Origin: UBA1858 sp965658595
GTDB lineage: Bacteria; Pseudomonadota; Gammaproteobacteria; UBA4575
Length of the DNA: 8,794 bases
Direction: 5' to 3'
NCBI GenBank assembly: GCA_965658595.1
Contig: CBFHSW010000039.1
Coordinates: forward strand, 1 to 8,794
A program made the position numbers and the translations under genes. Shown here in pieces: positions 1 to 7,278 of this stretch. Each line of letters begins with the position of its first letter. The stretch's first letter is position 1. Under the pieces are notes generated by a model that did no database searches, had not been told where the DNA came from, and saw only the letters and a list, made by a program, of their open reading frames with translations.

Positions 1-126
1 GACGTCAAGCAAGCAGTAAAAACTATCATAGTAGCAGCTGACAGTGAGGGCGATGCCGTGCTTGATGAAGCCTTAAATATTTTGAAGCAAATGTCGGCAG
101 ATAAACAGATGGCTATCAGTCAGTAA
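1..126 (+). CDS. 3' end of an unrecognised protein-coding gene (partial)
   Basis: Frame 1 is open from the first base to a TAA at 124-126 and gives 41 residues, starting DVKQAVKTII and ending DKQMAISQ. The other two plus frames and all three minus frames contain stops within this stretch. The visible tail is hydrophilic and rich in Ala, Asp, Lys and Gln. It looks helical, with no transmembrane segment, cysteine pair or family motif. I do not recognise the protein. The gene starts left of the window and converges on ispH, so it is not part of the ispH operon. Forty-odd open codons can occur by chance, so this is a moderate call resting on composition and on closure of the other frames. Confidence 0.5.
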   Translation, partial: DVKQAVKTIIVAADSEGDAVLDEALNILKQMSADKQMAISQ

Positions 127-150
127 AAAGTCAGCAAAAGACATTCTAAA

Positions 151-184
151 ACATGAGCCATTAACAGTAACATGAGTCAGTTAA
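151..184. repeat. Imperfect short direct repeat in the intergenic gap
   Basis: Two copies of a motif near ACATGAGYCATTAA begin at 151 and 170, so their starts are 19 nt apart. They differ by one substitution (C/T) and one inserted G in the second copy. No gene covers them. This could be a remnant of local duplication or a chance match, and no function is inferred. Confidence 0.3.
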
Positions 185-277
185 TACGCCCTCGGGAAGG
201 TGCATGAATCAGCGTTTAACAATGATGCATATGAATATCAGGCCTCGAGTTGTGAGGATGAAATAATGCAGAAATGT

Positions 278-314
278 ATTGAGTTGCGCGCTATTCCTAG
301 GGACGCTACTCAAT
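278..314 (-). terminator. Long hairpin downstream of ispH, candidate operon terminator
   Basis: The arms 278-288 and 304-314 are inverted copies (ATTGAGTtGCG against CGCtACTCAAT) with a single mismatched pair. A smaller inner stem, TCC/GGA, closes around 298-300. The element lies about 50 nt past the ispH stop in the direction of operon transcription. On the minus strand the stem is followed by ACATTTCTGC rather than a clean T-run. It is therefore a weak intrinsic-terminator candidate and may instead be a 3'-end stabilising hairpin. Confidence 0.35.
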
Positions 315-365
315 TGACTCTAATATATAATTCTCGCAACCAAAAGACACATTGGTGAGCTGCTG

Positions 366-1310
366 TTACTGGCGTAATTCTTTAGGCACTGCAAAAGTAA
401 TATCTTCTTTTACACCATCGACTTCACTGATATTTGCATCACAAAGTGTAGCTAACGTCGATACTACTTCTTGCACCAAGACTTCTGGTGCAGAGGCGCC
501 AGCGGTCACACCTATATTAGTTTTGTTGTCTAACCATTGATGATCGATTTGTGTGGCATTATCAATCAAGTATGAAGCGATCCCATTCTTTTCAGCGATC
601 TCACGCAGACGATTAGAATTGGAGCTAGTCTGTGAGCCAATCACCAGTAATAAGTCACAATCACCGACCAGTTTTTTAACGGCGTCTTGTCTATTTTGAG
701 TGGCATAACAAATATCATCTCGCTTTGGTGTATGAATATTAGGAAAGCGAGCTTTGAGCACTGCAATGATTTCTTTGGTGTCATCCACAGATAAGGTGGT
801 TTGAGTGACGTAAGAGAGTTCTTCTGGATTATCAACATTAATGCTTTCAACATCTTGTGGTGTCTCAACTAAAACTATACGTCCTGCATCCTCACCATCA
901 CATTGACCCATAGTGCCTTCGACTTCAGGATGACCCCTGTGCCCAATTAAAATAGTATCTCGACCTTGACGAGAATTACGCATTACCTGCATATGCACTT
1001 TGGTGACCAGTGGACAGGTAGCATCAAATACTGTCAGCTGTCTGCTCTCGGCCTCGGCACGCACTGACTTAGCAACTCCATGGGCACTGAAAATCACAGT
1101 GGACTGATCTGGAACTTCATCCAGCTCATCGACAAATACCGCACCTTTCTGTTTTAAGGAGTCAACTACAAAACGGTTGTGTACCACTTCATGGCGAACA
1201 TAAATAGGTGCGCCAAAATATTCCAAAGCGCGCTCAACAATTTCAATGGCACGATCAACTCCAGCACAAAAGCCGCGTGGATTAGCGAGTTTGATTTCTA
1301 TGGATTTCAT
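366..1310 (-). CDS. ispH: 4-hydroxy-3-methylbut-2-enyl diphosphate reductase (IspH/LytB)
   Basis: IspH is the last enzyme of the cytosolic MEP isoprenoid pathway. It reduces HMBPP to isopentenyl and dimethylallyl diphosphate using a [4Fe-4S] cluster. The 314-residue product is close to the E. coli length of 316 and reads like it end to end. The three cluster cysteines are visible: C15 in NPRGFCAGVDRA, C99 in FDATCPLVTKVH and C201 in DDICYAT. Also present are the substrate motif RHEVVHNR near residue 39, HPEVEGT with the catalytic Glu at 129, TQTTLSVDDT, SSNSNRL and TAGASAP. The start ATG overlaps the lspA stop by 4 nt (ATGA), so translation is probably coupled. It is the last gene of the operon and ends in a TAA. 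All key residues are present and nothing suggests loss of function. Confidence 0.97.
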   Translation of the reverse strand: MKSIEIKLANPRGFCAGVDRAIEIVERALEYFGAPIYVRHEVVHNRFVVDSLKQKGAVFVDELDEVPDQSTVIFSAHGVAKSVRAEAESRQLTVFDATCPLVTKVHMQVMRNSRQGRDTILIGHRGHPEVEGTMGQCDGEDAGRIVLVETPQDVESINVDNPEELSYVTQTTLSVDDTKEIIAVLKARFPNIHTPKRDDICYATQNRQDAVKKLVGDCDLLLVIGSQTSSNSNRLREIAEKNGIASYLIDNATQIDHQWLDNKTNIGVTAGASAPEVLVQEVVSTLATLCDANISEVDGVKEDITFAVPKELRQ

Positions 1311-1816
1311 GCGCTAGGATTTTCTCGCAAAATCTGAATAAAGAGTAGTCCCGCACCTACACAAATCAGGATGTCGGCAATATTGAAAGTGGGCCAGTGA
1401 CAACTATGACTACCCCAGCTATAAAACAGCGGTAAACACTCTGTTTGGCTAGGATAATACACATCCAGAAAATCAGTGACTTTGGCTAACAATGCTCTGT
1501 CGATTAGATTCCCTAAACCACCACTGAGAATCATGACTAGACCTAGGGCCGTTTTGTTTTGATCGGGTTTTAGTTGACTTAACCACCGCAGAATATAGGC
1601 ACATATCGCTGTGGCTACTGCCACAAAGAACCAACGCTGCCATCCTCCGGCTTCACTTAAGAAGCTAAATGCTGCACCTCGATTATAGGTCAGCATTAAA
1701 TTGAACGAGGGGAAAATCTCCACCGGTGTGGCATAGTGTAAAAAATATTCGGCAGCTCGCTTGGATGCTTGATCTAGCCCCGTGAGGATGACGATCCAGA
1801 TGAGCCACTTACGCAT
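1307..1816 (-). CDS. lspA: Prolipoprotein signal peptidase (signal peptidase II, LspA)
   Basis: LspA is an inner-membrane aspartyl protease that removes the signal peptide from diacylglyceryl-modified prolipoproteins. I place the start at the ATG 1814-1816 (MRKWLIW), giving 169 residues against 164 in E. coli. A longer frame reaches 1897, but that stretch lies inside ileS and has no counterpart in the family. Four hydrophobic segments and the family motifs are visible: LDQASK (12-19 region), TYNRGAAFSFL (43-53), GGWQRWFF (57-64) and GNLIDR (102-107). The catalytic pair is D115 in VTDFLD and D148 in FNIAD. They are 33 residues apart, against 18 in E. coli, so about 15 residues are inserted on the periplasmic side, bringing in C127 and C139. 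The start overlaps the ileS end by 8 nt and the stop overlaps ispH by 4 nt. Shine-Dalgarno support is weak, which fits coupling to ileS. Confidence 0.94.
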   Translation of the reverse strand: MRKWLIWIVILTGLDQASKRAAEYFLHYATPVEIFPSFNLMLTYNRGAAFSFLSEAGGWQRWFFVAVATAICAYILRWLSQLKPDQNKTALGLVMILSGGLGNLIDRALLAKVTDFLDVYYPSQTECLPLFYSWGSHSCHWPTFNIADILICVGAGLLFIQILRENPSA

Positions 1817-4640
1817 AGCGTCGAGTTTCACCATCACCATCGATGTTATCAACACAGCGACCACATAGTTCAGGATGTTGCTCATGATCACCAACATCTG
1901 GTCTTAAATGCCAACAGCGTGCACATTTTTGGTGTGACGATTTGTTGATTGTAAGAGCGATTTGTTCTTGGTTGCTCAAATCAAAACGAGTGGCGTCAGC
2001 GCTATCCTCTAAAGCATGTACATTGGCATCTGAGGTAATCAATACAAAGCGTAGCTCTTGTTCAAGTAATGCAAGTACTTTTTGTGTTTCAGGGCCACAA
2101 TAGATATCCACGCTGGCCTCTAAGCCAGAACCAATTAAACCCTGTTCACGTGCATCTTCTAACGCCTTTAACACTAACTGACGCACTTCAAAAATGCATT
2201 CCCATGCAGTGTTATTCAGAGTTTCATCAGCATCTAATGTATTTAAATGCTCATACCATTGTGTAGTGAAGATAGTCTCACTATCGATCTCTGGTATGTG
2301 CTTGAAAGCTTCTTCTGCAGTAAAACTTAAAATCGGTGCTAACCAGCGTAATAAAGCTTGAGCAATATGGTAGGTAGCAGTCTGGGCAGAACGTCTCGCT
2401 TTACTATCAGTGGCAGTGGTGTAAACACGGTCTTTAATAATATCTAAATACAATCCACCCAATTCAGTGATGCAGAAATTATGCAGCACTTGATACAGTT
2501 GATGAAATTCATATTTATTATAATGCTCGATAACTTGCGCTTGTAAGTGTGCGGTTCGGTCGATAATCCATCGATCCAATGCAATCATATCCTCATAGGT
2601 GACGCCGTGTTTAGAGGGTTCAAATCCATGCAAGTTCGATAACAAATATCTGACAGTATTACGCATGCGACGATAAGAGTCCGCCGTGCGTTTCAAAATT
2701 TCATCCGAGACAGTCATTTCCGTACTGATATCACTGGAGGCGACCCATAAGCGCAGTATGTCGGCACCCAGAGATTTGAAGATCTTCTGTGGCGCAATGA
2801 CATTACCCAGTGACTTAGACATCTTGCGTCCATTAGCATCAACGGTGAAACCATGCGTGAGCACCGTTTTATATGGAGCAACATTATTAATGGCAACGCT
2901 GGTTTTGAGTGATGATTGGAACCAACCACGATGTTGATCAGAGCCTTCTAAATACAGATCAGCGGGGAAATTCAAAGCCGCATTCTTCTGAATTACAGAT
3001 TCGTGAGTCACACCAGAATCAAACCATACATCTAAAGTATCGGCAGATTTCACATAGTCATCCGCATCATCTGTGAGTAGATCGCTGACTTCGATATCAA
3101 ACCAAGCTTGAATGCCTTGTTTTTCGATACGATCTGCAATTTTTTCGATCAGCTCTTGAGTCTGTGGATGTGGCTCTTGAGTCGTTTTATGAATAAATAA
3201 AGGAATCGGCACACCCCAGGTTCTCTGTCTTGATATACACCAGTCAGGACTATTTTTTAACATACTATTGATGCGTGTCTCGCCCCAATCAGGTAGCCAT
3301 GTAACTTGCTTGATTTCTTCCAGTGAGCGTTGCAGTAAATTATTTTTATCCATGCTGATGAACCACTGAGGTGTCGCGCGGAAGATCAGAGGGGTCTTAG
3401 TTCTCCAACAATGAGGAAAGCTATGATGTATTTTGTGTTGGCAGACTAATTTATTGCGCGTTTCGAGAAGTTCGATAATGGGTTGGTCGACTTTATGCAC
3501 GTGCTGTTTGGCGAACAGCTCAACATTCTCTCGATACACACCATTGTCATCAACAATATTCAGCGTGCCTAGATTATATTTATTACCGACCACAAAATCG
3601 TCCATACCGTGATCAGGCGCAGTATGCACAGCACCAGTACCAGCTTCGGTAGTGACATGGTCACCTAAAATGATGGGCACTTGCTGCTCATAAAATGGAT
3701 GTTGCAGAGTAATATTTTCTAATACAGCACCTTGGCAAGTGGCCACGAGTGTCCAGTCTTCGATGCCATAGCGTGCCATGGCTGATTCCACCAAGTCGCT
3801 AGCAAATAATAAATACTCGCCATTTACTAAACATAAAGAATATTCAAAATCAGGATGTACACTGACAGCTTGGTTAGCAGGTAAAGTCCATGGAGTGGTG
3901 GTCCAAATAACCACATGAGCAGGAATATTTTGATCTGCACCTGAGAAGTGTTGTAAAAATTCAGCAGCGTTATGTGCAGTGAATTTCACATCGATTGCAA
4001 AAGAAGTTTTATCTTGATATTCGACTTCAGCCTCGGCCAAAGCGGAACCACTGGCAACACTCCAATAAACAGGTTTGAAGCCACGCTCTAAATGACCGTT
4101 TTCAATAATCTTGCCCAGTGCTCTTACTGTATCTGCCTCTATCTGATAATTCATCGTCAGATAAGGATTTTCCCAGTCAGCAAATACTCCTAAGCGAACA
4201 AAATCTTCAGATTGTTTATTCACTTGCTGTTGAGCATATTCTCGGCACGCTTGGCGAAAATCTTTTTCACTGATCTTATGTCCGGGCTTGCCTTTCTTTT
4301 TTTCCACCATGACTTCAATCGGCAGTCCATGGCAATCCCAACCTGGTACCAGTGGCGTGTCATAACCATCCAGGGTTTTACTTTTAACGATAATGTCTTT
4401 TAAAACTTTATTTACCGCATGACCGATATGAATGTCACCATTAGCGTAAGGAGGTCCATCATGTAGGATGAATTTTTTATCACATTGGGCACAGACAGTG
4501 CGAATATGTTGATAAATATTCATAGCTTGCCATTGCTTGAGCATTTCAGGCTCGCGCTGAGCAAGATTTCCTTTCATAGGGAAATCTGTTTTTGGAAGGT
4601 TAAGCGTCGCTTTGTAATCCTGAGTCACGGAGTGATTCAT
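1809..4640 (-). CDS. ileS: Isoleucine--tRNA ligase (IleS)
   Basis: This class I aminoacyl-tRNA synthetase charges tRNA-Ile in the cytoplasm and edits misactivated valine. The 943-residue product is close to the E. coli size (about 938). The N-terminal catalytic domain carries PYANGDIHIGH at 64-74 (HIGH signature), and KMSKS is at 606-610. The CP1 editing domain lies between them, with WTTTPWTLPANQA near 246-258 and TGAVHTAPDHGMDDF near 335-349. An anticodon-binding domain follows KMSKS. A C-terminal zinc site has C906, C909, C926 and C929. This zinc-bearing layout is that of the common bacterial type. The ATG at 4638-4640 overlaps the ribF stop by 4 nt, and the stop lies 8 nt inside lspA. An AAAAGG directly abuts the ATG, too close for a normal ribosome site, so initiation probably depends on coupling to ribF. 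Confidence 0.98.
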   Translation of the reverse strand: MNHSVTQDYKATLNLPKTDFPMKGNLAQREPEMLKQWQAMNIYQHIRTVCAQCDKKFILHDGPPYANGDIHIGHAVNKVLKDIIVKSKTLDGYDTPLVPGWDCHGLPIEVMVEKKKGKPGHKISEKDFRQACREYAQQQVNKQSEDFVRLGVFADWENPYLTMNYQIEADTVRALGKIIENGHLERGFKPVYWSVASGSALAEAEVEYQDKTSFAIDVKFTAHNAAEFLQHFSGADQNIPAHVVIWTTTPWTLPANQAVSVHPDFEYSLCLVNGEYLLFASDLVESAMARYGIEDWTLVATCQGAVLENITLQHPFYEQQVPIILGDHVTTEAGTGAVHTAPDHGMDDFVVGNKYNLGTLNIVDDNGVYRENVELFAKQHVHKVDQPIIELLETRNKLVCQHKIHHSFPHCWRTKTPLIFRATPQWFISMDKNNLLQRSLEEIKQVTWLPDWGETRINSMLKNSPDWCISRQRTWGVPIPLFIHKTTQEPHPQTQELIEKIADRIEKQGIQAWFDIEVSDLLTDDADDYVKSADTLDVWFDSGVTHESVIQKNAALNFPADLYLEGSDQHRGWFQSSLKTSVAINNVAPYKTVLTHGFTVDANGRKMSKSLGNVIAPQKIFKSLGADILRLWVASSDISTEMTVSDEILKRTADSYRRMRNTVRYLLSNLHGFEPSKHGVTYEDMIALDRWIIDRTAHLQAQVIEHYNKYEFHQLYQVLHNFCITELGGLYLDIIKDRVYTTATDSKARRSAQTATYHIAQALLRWLAPILSFTAEEAFKHIPEIDSETIFTTQWYEHLNTLDADETLNNTAWECIFEVRQLVLKALEDAREQGLIGSGLEASVDIYCGPETQKVLALLEQELRFVLITSDANVHALEDSADATRFDLSNQEQIALTINKSSHQKCARCWHLRPDVGDHEQHPELCGRCVDNIDGDGETRRYA

Positions 4641-5563
4641 CCTTTTGAAAAATAGTTTTTGGCCTGTTCCACATCAATTTTTATTTGTTCTAATAATGTG
4701 TCCAAACCTGAAAATTTTTGTTCTTCCCTAATTTTTTTATAAAAGCGTATGTTAAGCCGCTGTCCATACAAGTCTTCGTCACAATCAAATAAATGCACTT
4801 CGCATTGATCACGTGTGCCATTTACGGTGGGTCGATGGCCAACATTGGCCACACCATTCCATTGTTTGTGTGCAGACTGAGCGCTTACTGCAAACACACC
4901 ATGTAATGGTAATGTTTGGCGATGCAGTAATATGTTGGCCGTAGGAAACCCTATTGTACGTCCTTTTTTGTCTCCATGAAAAACTTTACCTGAAATAGCA
5001 TAAGGGCGTGTCAGCAGTTGGCTGGCTTCTGTAAATAGCCCCTGTTTGAGCTTATCTCGAATCAGCGTACTGCTAATACGTGCATGTCCCAGCTGGATGG
5101 ATTCTGTATCTGTCACTTCAAAGTGACAGTTGGCGGCCATTTCTCGTAGTAAATGGATGTCCCCCTGACGCTGATAGCCAAATTTGAAATCATCACCCAC
5201 GTAGAGTTTCTTAATACCGAGTGACGTCAAGAGAATATCTTGCACAAAGTCCTCAGCCGGCATTTGTGCCAAATGCTGATTAAATCTGAGCACGACACAG
5301 ATATCTGGGCCTAATTCTTTTAGATGTTGGAGTTTTTCACGCAGTGTAAAGAGTCGCGCAGGTGCTTGTTCACGCAAAAAATATTCTTTAGGCGTGGGTT
5401 CAAAAGTGATCACTATTGAGCTGAGCTGGCGACGGCGTGCATCGTCTATCACATGATGAATAATCGACTGATGGCCCTGATGGAGTCCATCAAAGTTTCC
5501 AATCGTCGCAATAGACTGTTGCCCAAGAGTGGGCAAAAATTGATTGCCTCGAATTACTTTCAT
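4637..5563 (-). CDS. ribF: Bifunctional riboflavin kinase / FAD synthetase (RibF)
   Basis: RibF phosphorylates riboflavin to FMN and then adenylylates FMN to FAD. The 308 residues are near the E. coli length of 313. The N-terminal nucleotidyltransferase (FAD synthetase) domain shows GNFDGLHQGH at 22-31, FKFG near 126-129 and ISSTLIRD at 163-170. The C-terminal flavokinase domain shows FHGDKKGRTIGFPTAN at 195-210, GVFAV at 222-226, GVANVGHRPT at 237-246 and EVHLFD with the likely catalytic Glu at 255. Both domains are complete. The ATG lies 6 nt after the murJ stop and has no clear Shine-Dalgarno, while the stop overlaps the ileS start as ATGA. No FMN riboswitch-like leader precedes it, since the preceding sequence is murJ coding DNA. 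Confidence 0.97.
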   Translation of the reverse strand: MKVIRGNQFLPTLGQQSIATIGNFDGLHQGHQSIIHHVIDDARRRQLSSIVITFEPTPKEYFLREQAPARLFTLREKLQHLKELGPDICVVLRFNQHLAQMPAEDFVQDILLTSLGIKKLYVGDDFKFGYQRQGDIHLLREMAANCHFEVTDTESIQLGHARISSTLIRDKLKQGLFTEASQLLTRPYAISGKVFHGDKKGRTIGFPTANILLHRQTLPLHGVFAVSAQSAHKQWNGVANVGHRPTVNGTRDQCEVHLFDCDEDLYGQRLNIRFYKKIREEQKFSGLDTLLEQIKIDVEQAKNYFSKG

Positions 5564-5569
5564 GCCAGA

Positions 5570-7126
5570 TTAATCAGATTCAAGTTTGAGATGGGAAGGT
5601 TTAATACCGAGTGCCCATAATAACCAACTGTAAGTAACGACACCAAGTGCGATGAAGCCGAGTAGTGAGCTTACTCGCATATCTGTTTCCCAGCTGGCCC
5701 AGGTCTCCACTTCAGGGAGAAATTTATTCAGTATGTAAAACATGATCATCGCGCTAATAAATACCTTATTGGCTAATGAAAAAGTCGATTGCATGAATGT
5801 TATAACTCGTTGGCGATGTAACATGATGTACAGCAGAGCCGCGTTTACATAAGCAGATAAAGAAGTTGCTAGGGCCAAGCCTGCATGACTGCCAGTAATT
5901 TCATAATGTACGAATAACCAAACAAATAGTAAATTCAGCACTATATTTGTCAGCATGGCGATGACACCGATTTTGACTGGTGTCTTAGTGTCTTGGCGAG
6001 AAAAGAAAGCGGGAGCCAATATTTTGATAAAAATGAATGCCGGTAAACCTAGGGCATAAGCCATTAAGCTGAGGCTGGCCATCTGTGTGTCAAAAGGAGT
6101 GAACTCACGATATTGCACCAAGCTTGAGAGTATCGGTGAGGCCAATGCAACCAAGCCCATCATGGCTGGAATGGCAATCACCAGAGACAAACGTATGGCC
6201 CAGTTCATGGTGTGACTGAAGCTCTCGCTTTGTTGCGCCACATGTTGTTTGGATAGCAATGGTAGTATCACTGTGGCAGTGGCAATGCCAAATAAAGCCA
6301 ACGGCAACTCGACAAAACGATCCGAGATATACAGCCAACTAATACTGCCTTCTGCCAAGAAGGAAGCGATCATGGTATCGATGAGCAAATTAATTTGTAC
6401 GATGGAAGATCCAAAGATGGCTGGCAACATGAGTGTGAATACTTGTTTCACCCCAGCTTGATCACCAGACAATTTGAATTTTGGAAAGCCTTTGGCGCGG
6501 ATTAAAAATGGGATCTGAAATGCCAGTTGCGCGATGCCCGCAATAAAAACTCCCCAAGCCAAAGCCGTCACAGGATTTTCTAATTTGGGGGCCAACCAGA
6601 TAGCGGCGGCAATTAATGAGATATTTAACAAGACTGGGGTTAAGGCTGGTACTGCGAAGCGTTGCTTAATGTTCAAAATACTCCCCGACATAGCGGTGAG
6701 TGAGATGAATAGCAGATAAGGGAAAGTGATCTTAAGCATGTCACTGGCGAGCACTTGTTGCTCCGGATCATCAAAACCGGGTGCAAAGATAAAAATGAAT
6801 ACTGGAGAGGCGAGTACCCCAATTACAGTGACTATCAACAGAATAACCGCTAACACGCCACTCACATGATTGATGAGGCGTTGAAAGGCATTGTCACTCT
6901 CATGCAGTTTTTCCGACATCACTGGCACGAAAGCCTGTGAAAAAGCTCCTTCAGCAAATAAGCGGCGCAGAAAATTAGGAATCCTGAAGGCGACAAAGAA
7001 TGCATCGGTACCGGCATTGGCACCAAATAGGATAAAAATGACAGCGTCACGCACATATCCAAAAATTCTGGATATAAAGGTAAGACTGCCGACCAGTAAA
7101 GTCGATTTAAGCGGTTTTTTGCTCAT
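5570..7126 (-). CDS. murJ: Lipid II flippase MurJ (MviN family)
   Basis: MurJ is a polytopic inner-membrane protein of the MOP exporter superfamily. It flips undecaprenyl-linked peptidoglycan precursor (lipid II) to the periplasm. The product has 518 residues against about 511 in E. coli, and hydrophobic segments consistent with the family's 14 helices run along its length. Residues known to matter in the E. coli protein are kept: R20 and R26 (R18, R24 there), D41, R54, and the D269, R270, E273 cluster in YISDRFVELP. TDAFFVAFRIPNFLRRLFAEGAFSQAF at 40-66 is the family signature, given here only by its positions and R54/E59. The start ATG at 7124-7126 matches the family N-terminus but lacks a recognisable ribosome site. 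It heads the operon; in E. coli murJ lies elsewhere, while Pseudomonas has it at this location. Confidence 0.96.
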   Translation of the reverse strand: MSKKPLKSTLLVGSLTFISRIFGYVRDAVIFILFGANAGTDAFFVAFRIPNFLRRLFAEGAFSQAFVPVMSEKLHESDNAFQRLINHVSGVLAVILLIVTVIGVLASPVFIFIFAPGFDDPEQQVLASDMLKITFPYLLFISLTAMSGSILNIKQRFAVPALTPVLLNISLIAAAIWLAPKLENPVTALAWGVFIAGIAQLAFQIPFLIRAKGFPKFKLSGDQAGVKQVFTLMLPAIFGSSIVQINLLIDTMIASFLAEGSISWLYISDRFVELPLALFGIATATVILPLLSKQHVAQQSESFSHTMNWAIRLSLVIAIPAMMGLVALASPILSSLVQYREFTPFDTQMASLSLMAYALGLPAFIFIKILAPAFFSRQDTKTPVKIGVIAMLTNIVLNLLFVWLFVHYEITGSHAGLALATSLSAYVNAALLYIMLHRQRVITFMQSTFSLANKVFISAMIMFYILNKFLPEVETWASWETDMRVSSLLGFIALGVVTYSWLLWALGIKPSHLKLESD

Positions 7127-7155
7127 TTATTCGAGTGATTGTGAGAGATTAGTCC

Positions 7156-7178
7156 TTAACCCTAACCTTGAGGGCTAA
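7156..7178 (-). other. Hairpin in the murJ operon leader
   Basis: The arms 7156-7163 and 7171-7178 (TTAACCCT and AGGGCTAA) pair over 8 positions in minus-strand RNA, one of them a G-U pair, around a 7-nt loop. It would lie in the 5' untranslated region of the murJ message, about 30 nt before the start codon. No T-run follows, so it is not an obvious attenuator, and its role is unknown. Confidence 0.35.
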
Positions 7179-7186
7179 TTAGCGAC

Positions 7187-7192
7187 ACTATA
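7187..7192 (-). promoter_or_regulatory. Candidate -10 element for the murJ-ribF-ileS-lspA-ispH operon
   Basis: Reading leftwards on the minus strand, TATAGT lies 60 nt before the murJ ATG and matches the sigma-70 -10 consensus at five of six bases. No good -35 hexamer is seen 15-19 nt upstream. The expected spot, around 7209-7215, overlaps the -35 of the rpsT promoter on the other strand. The call therefore rests on the -10 hexamer and position alone. Confidence 0.4.
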
Positions 7193-7205
7193 CATGATTA
7201 GAAGG

Positions 7206-7234
7206 TTGACATTTTACAGTGAAAATCGCATAGT
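7206..7234 (+). promoter_or_regulatory. Sigma-70 promoter of rpsT with GC-rich discriminator
   Basis: A perfect -35 TTGACA (7206-7211) is followed after 17 nt by CATAGT (7229-7234), which matches four of six -10 positions including the key A2 and T6. The next bases, ACCGCGCCC (7235-7243), form a GC-rich discriminator, a trait of ribosomal promoters repressed by ppGpp/DksA in Enterobacteria. Transcription would start near 7241, leaving a leader of about 35 nt before the UUG start of rpsT. Confidence 0.7.
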
Positions 7235-7264
7235 ACCGCGCCCTTGATCAAAGAATAGAACATA

Positions 7265-7278
7265 GAGGAAAGATTTTG
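7265..7278 (+). promoter_or_regulatory. Ribosome binding site and UUG start of rpsT
   Basis: GAGGAA at 7265-7270 lies 5 nt before TTG at 7276-7278. This site decides the start, because the S20 N-terminus (ANIASARKRAR) follows the TTG directly and no ATG is available upstream in frame. E. coli rpsT also starts with UUG, where the weak codon takes part in autogenous control by S20. Confidence 0.8.

Noticed and set aside
314..331. Plus-strand promoter (TTGACT with a perfect TATAAT at 326-331)
   Set aside because: The two hexamers are only 6 nt apart, no -35 exists at 16-18 nt, and no plus-strand gene lies downstream, since transcription would run antisense into ispH.
1817..1897. N-terminal extension of lspA by 27 residues to an upstream start
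   Set aside because: The stretch lies wholly within the conserved zinc-binding end of ileS, has no counterpart in LspA proteins, and MRKWLIW matches the usual start of the first membrane helix.
2069..2937. Plus-strand frames of 65 and 83 codons opposite ileS
   Set aside because: They are antisense to well-conserved ileS sequence and have no recognisable content; they look like shadow frames.
6105..7178. Several 60-95 codon frames overlapping murJ on both strands
   Set aside because: They lie within the conserved murJ coding region, lack ribosome sites and family motifs, and are explained by the composition of a membrane-protein gene.
7244..7251. TTGATCAA palindrome near the rpsT transcription start as an operator
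   Set aside because: An 8-bp palindrome is expected by chance and no regulator is suggested by the context.
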